From the NCBI GenBank assembly GCA_018398765.1, contig JAHBMJ010003138.1, forward strand, positions 4,223 through 28,229: DNA of 24,007 nt, in the 5' to 3' direction. The notes under the pieces are model-generated. The model worked only from the letters and a program-made list of their open reading frames with translations. It made no database searches and was not told the origin of the DNA. The position numbers and the translations under genes were made by a program. How positions within the stretch are numbered: the first letter of the stretch is position 1; each line of letters begins with the position of its first letter. Positions 21,391 through 24,007 of this stretch are shown piece after piece. This DNA is from Chromera velia (Eukaryota > Sar > Chromeraceae).

Positions 21391-24007
21391 CAGCGAGGAA
21401 AGAAACGACGCCAGTCAGTCAGTCAGTCAGTCCCGTGGTCCGCATGGGTTTGAAAGAAGGAGGAGAAGCCGCTCTTTCTGTCCCTCCACCGCTTCCTCCC
21501 TCTCTCGCTCTTTCAGTCCCCCAGCCTATCCTTTCCCTTTCCGTCTTGCCGCTTTCTTTCCTTCTTCTTCTGCTGCTGCATTCATGATTGCTTCTTCACA
21601 GATCGATGGATGCCCTGTTGGATTTTTTAAAGTGAATTCAGAATTCGGTCTCTCTCTTTCCTTCGATTTCCCCGACTGCTTCGATCGATCAATGTGTCTG
21701 TTCACCTTCGTGAACCTTCTAGAAGTAGGAATGGATAGTGCGCCTTCATCCATCCTTTCGACAAAAAAAGACAGACTGACTTGCGGTGCAAAATTTGGAC
21801 AGATGAGTGCATGAGAGTTGCTTCTTGCCGGCCCCTCTTCATTTCTTTTATTTCTCTGAAAAGGGACCTGAGTCGATCTAGAGATCCATTGTGTTCGAGT
21901 GCATGCATGCACGACAATAAAACGAAAGAGACGAACGGAACGGAACGGAACGGAACGGAACGGAACGGAACGGTCAAACAAAACAGAACGGAATACCCCT
22001 GTTTACGTCCTTCTGGCTTCCCATTGAACTTCCCCCCCCTTTCGTCCTCCCCCCCTTCTGTTTGACCCACCACCATTTCCTTCTTCGAACAGAATTCTTT
22101 TTGACGACGGACACCTGCCTGCATCATGCAGCCACCCTTTGATCCTCCCATCCCTTTCTTCTTTCTTTCTTTGCGGCGTTTACACGCACCCCACGCTTGT
22201 TCAGGTCGGCTGGAAAGACTTGAAGACAGAAAAAAGAGCAGCGCGTACTCATGGGCAGTCTGTCCCTCCCTCCACGAAGGTCTCACTGACCGTCATACTG
22301 CTTTCAAATTGTGCGAGTTTCAATCTGATTCTCCCCCCTATCTCCTTTTCATTGAAGCGTGAAAATAGGCAGAAGGAAAGAATGGGTTGACTCATGCTCT
22401 GAAACGAAGGCAGATAAGGGAGAGAAAGAAATCCAAAAACCCCTTGACGAGGGCGACCTGATGAAGCCTTCTCTTCATCATTGTGGTTGTTCTCTCTCTC
22501 TCTTTCTCCCTCTTCTCCTGCCTCTGGCGGTCTGACACGGCTTCCAGAGCCTTTCCGCCTTCCACCATTTCCGCCATTCTTTCCGGAGGTCAAACAAGAC
22601 CCACGCGTCGACGGACGGAGGACTGACACAAAGAAAACAGAGATCAGAACAGCAAGAGAGAGACGGAAAGCAAGGACAGGACCACCCTCCGGAACCGCAC
22701 AGGCTACTCATGCTCCACTCCCGAAGCGCGCGCCTGTTTCCTTTCTTTACTCCCGCACCGTGCTCCATCCTTCCTTCTTCCCAACAGACAGACTCACTCT
22801 TCCTTCCATTGACTCATCGGATGGATGGATGGTTTGCAAGATGGTTGACTGACGTAGTGACCGACCGAATAATTCAATGCGGCTGTGCGAAAGTGGGACG
22901 AGGCATCAGTGGACAAGAGGACCATGAAAACATCAAAAAACCCAGGCGACAGATAGATGACAGAGAAGAGAAGAGAAGAGAAGAGACGAGGGAGGGAGAG
23001 AGAACAGAACAGAACTAGGTGGTTGTTGGAGGGAGACGAGGAAGCGAACGGGAGAGAGCCCCCAAGCAGCTTGTAAGCAGTCAGGAAAAGGGTTCATTCG
23101 TTTCATGCACATCTCCACAACATGAAGCACACTATGAGAGTGTTCGATCCCATCCAAACATGCAGACAGTCAGGTCAACAAATCCCTCCGGACCCTGAGT
23201 GAGTGTACGATGAAACGAAAGGGAAGGAACGGAAGTGGAAAGTTTCAAAGAATGACAGACAGAGGCAGAAAGACGATCGGGCGGTCAGGCCACGAGGAGG
23301 CGAAGGAAACGGGGGAGAGGAATGTGCTCAGTCAGTCCCTCTGCGCGAATGCCTCTTGCCAGTCTCCTTGCATTTCGACTTCTGAGCCACCGGCAAGGAA
23401 AGAGAAGGCAAGAGGACAAATTTAAAAGACCACACCGACCACCCCCACCAATTCATCCTCGAGACGTGGTGGGTAGACCTCTGAAAGGAAAAAGAGACAG
23501 GCGGGCGGGCAACGGGTTTTGACGAAATTCCTCTTGTGTCTGCTGTTCGAGAGCAAGTGCACCTGCCTGCCTGCCGGCCGTTTGACATTCCAACCGATGG
23601 AATGTCAACAAACAAACAAACGACGGAAGGAAGGATTCAGCCTGCCTGCCTGCCTTCCTGAAGGATGCACGGGACGGGACGAGACGGGATGGGATGATGC
23701 CCCGACAGGAGGGGGGATCTCCTTTGCTCCCTGACTGACGTCAGACACCCTCCCTCCCTCCCCGCACCAGCATTGCAGGAGGGGGAGAACGCCGCGTCGT
23801 CTGTTTTGATGCCTGCATGGCCCCGTGTTGAGTAGGGGGGGGCGTTCGGGGACATACACTGTTCTTCCGGTCTGGTGCGTGTGGCGAAAGAGGAAGAACG
23901 AAAGATGTGGCGAAAGAGCATGACATGTTGCACCTTATTTTTGTTTGCATTGGACATTGGAGTCTCTCTTGTTGCTCTCTCTATCTTGTCTTCGCCCCCC
24001 CCCCCCC
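21391..24007. other. Right-hand region, no convincing gene
   Basis: CT-rich and GA-rich low-complexity DNA with overlapping frames on both strands. One exon-like segment follows a good pyrimidine tract and CAG near 22205, but no partners with matching phase were found. The last 12 bases of the window are C only. Part of a gene with exons mainly outside the window cannot be excluded. Confidence 0.4.
21936..21973. repeat. (CGGAA)n array
   Basis: Seven full CGGAA units plus CGG occur without interruption. They read as a Phe-Arg-Ser-Val-Pro type frame on the opposite strand, which is an artefact. Confidence 0.95.

Noticed and set aside
22205-22273. Exon-like segment after TTGTTCAG reading VGWKDLKTEKRAAR
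   Set aside because: No upstream or downstream exon with compatible phase and recognisable protein was found.
22481-22852. 123-codon plus-strand and several minus-strand frames near the right end
   Set aside because: They overlap each other, are rich in Pro/Ser or Arg/Glu from simple sequence, and show no family signature.

Overview
This is eukaryotic nuclear DNA from an intron-rich alga whose plastid arose by secondary endosymbiosis. The best clue is a light-harvesting gene whose first exon reads as a signal peptide ending in an ANA-F junction, the +1 phenylalanine typical of plastid import in red-lineage complex plastids. Introns are dense, several 5' splice sites sit in tetranucleotide tandem runs, and low-complexity CT, CTTC, CA and GA tracts are common. 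A chromerid alveolate (Chromera/Vitrella type) is my best guess. This is inferred from style alone; a stramenopile or other complex-plastid alga is not excluded.

Layout. (1) 534-3405, minus: a six-exon light-harvesting (LHC) antenna protein of 217 aa. (2) 3406-4072: a divergent intergenic promoter region. (3) 4073-10037, plus: a fifteen-exon gene, open in one frame across every predicted junction (564 aa), whose N-terminal third resembles the C-terminal conserved region of the COPII assembly factor Sec16. Its middle is built from tandemly duplicated exon modules, with almost identical introns. (4) 10038-15930: no recognisable gene. It holds an inverted-repeat element, a G-run island, a hairpin and three copies of an LTR-like repeat, two of them arranged as a large inverted repeat. 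(5) 15931-16671, minus: a divergent TATA-binding-protein-fold gene with an uninterrupted coding region. (6) 16672-17193: a second head-to-head promoter region. (7) 17194-18460, plus: a two-exon mitochondrial glycine cleavage H protein. (8) 18461-24007: no convincing gene. It holds a 428-bp MITE-like element with TA flanks, an AT-rich stretch, a perfect-period 183-bp tandem duplication and a pentanucleotide array.

The genes do not form one pathway: antenna (plastid), ER-exit-site assembly (secretory), transcription (nucleus) and glycine decarboxylation (mitochondrion). The most unusual items are the TBP-like gene, which may be of giant-virus type, the exon-module amplification in the Sec16-like gene, including an exon end that appears recruited from an intron, and the splice donors lying in tandem tetranucleotides. 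All exon models were built by eye from splice consensus and phase; none has transcript support here.
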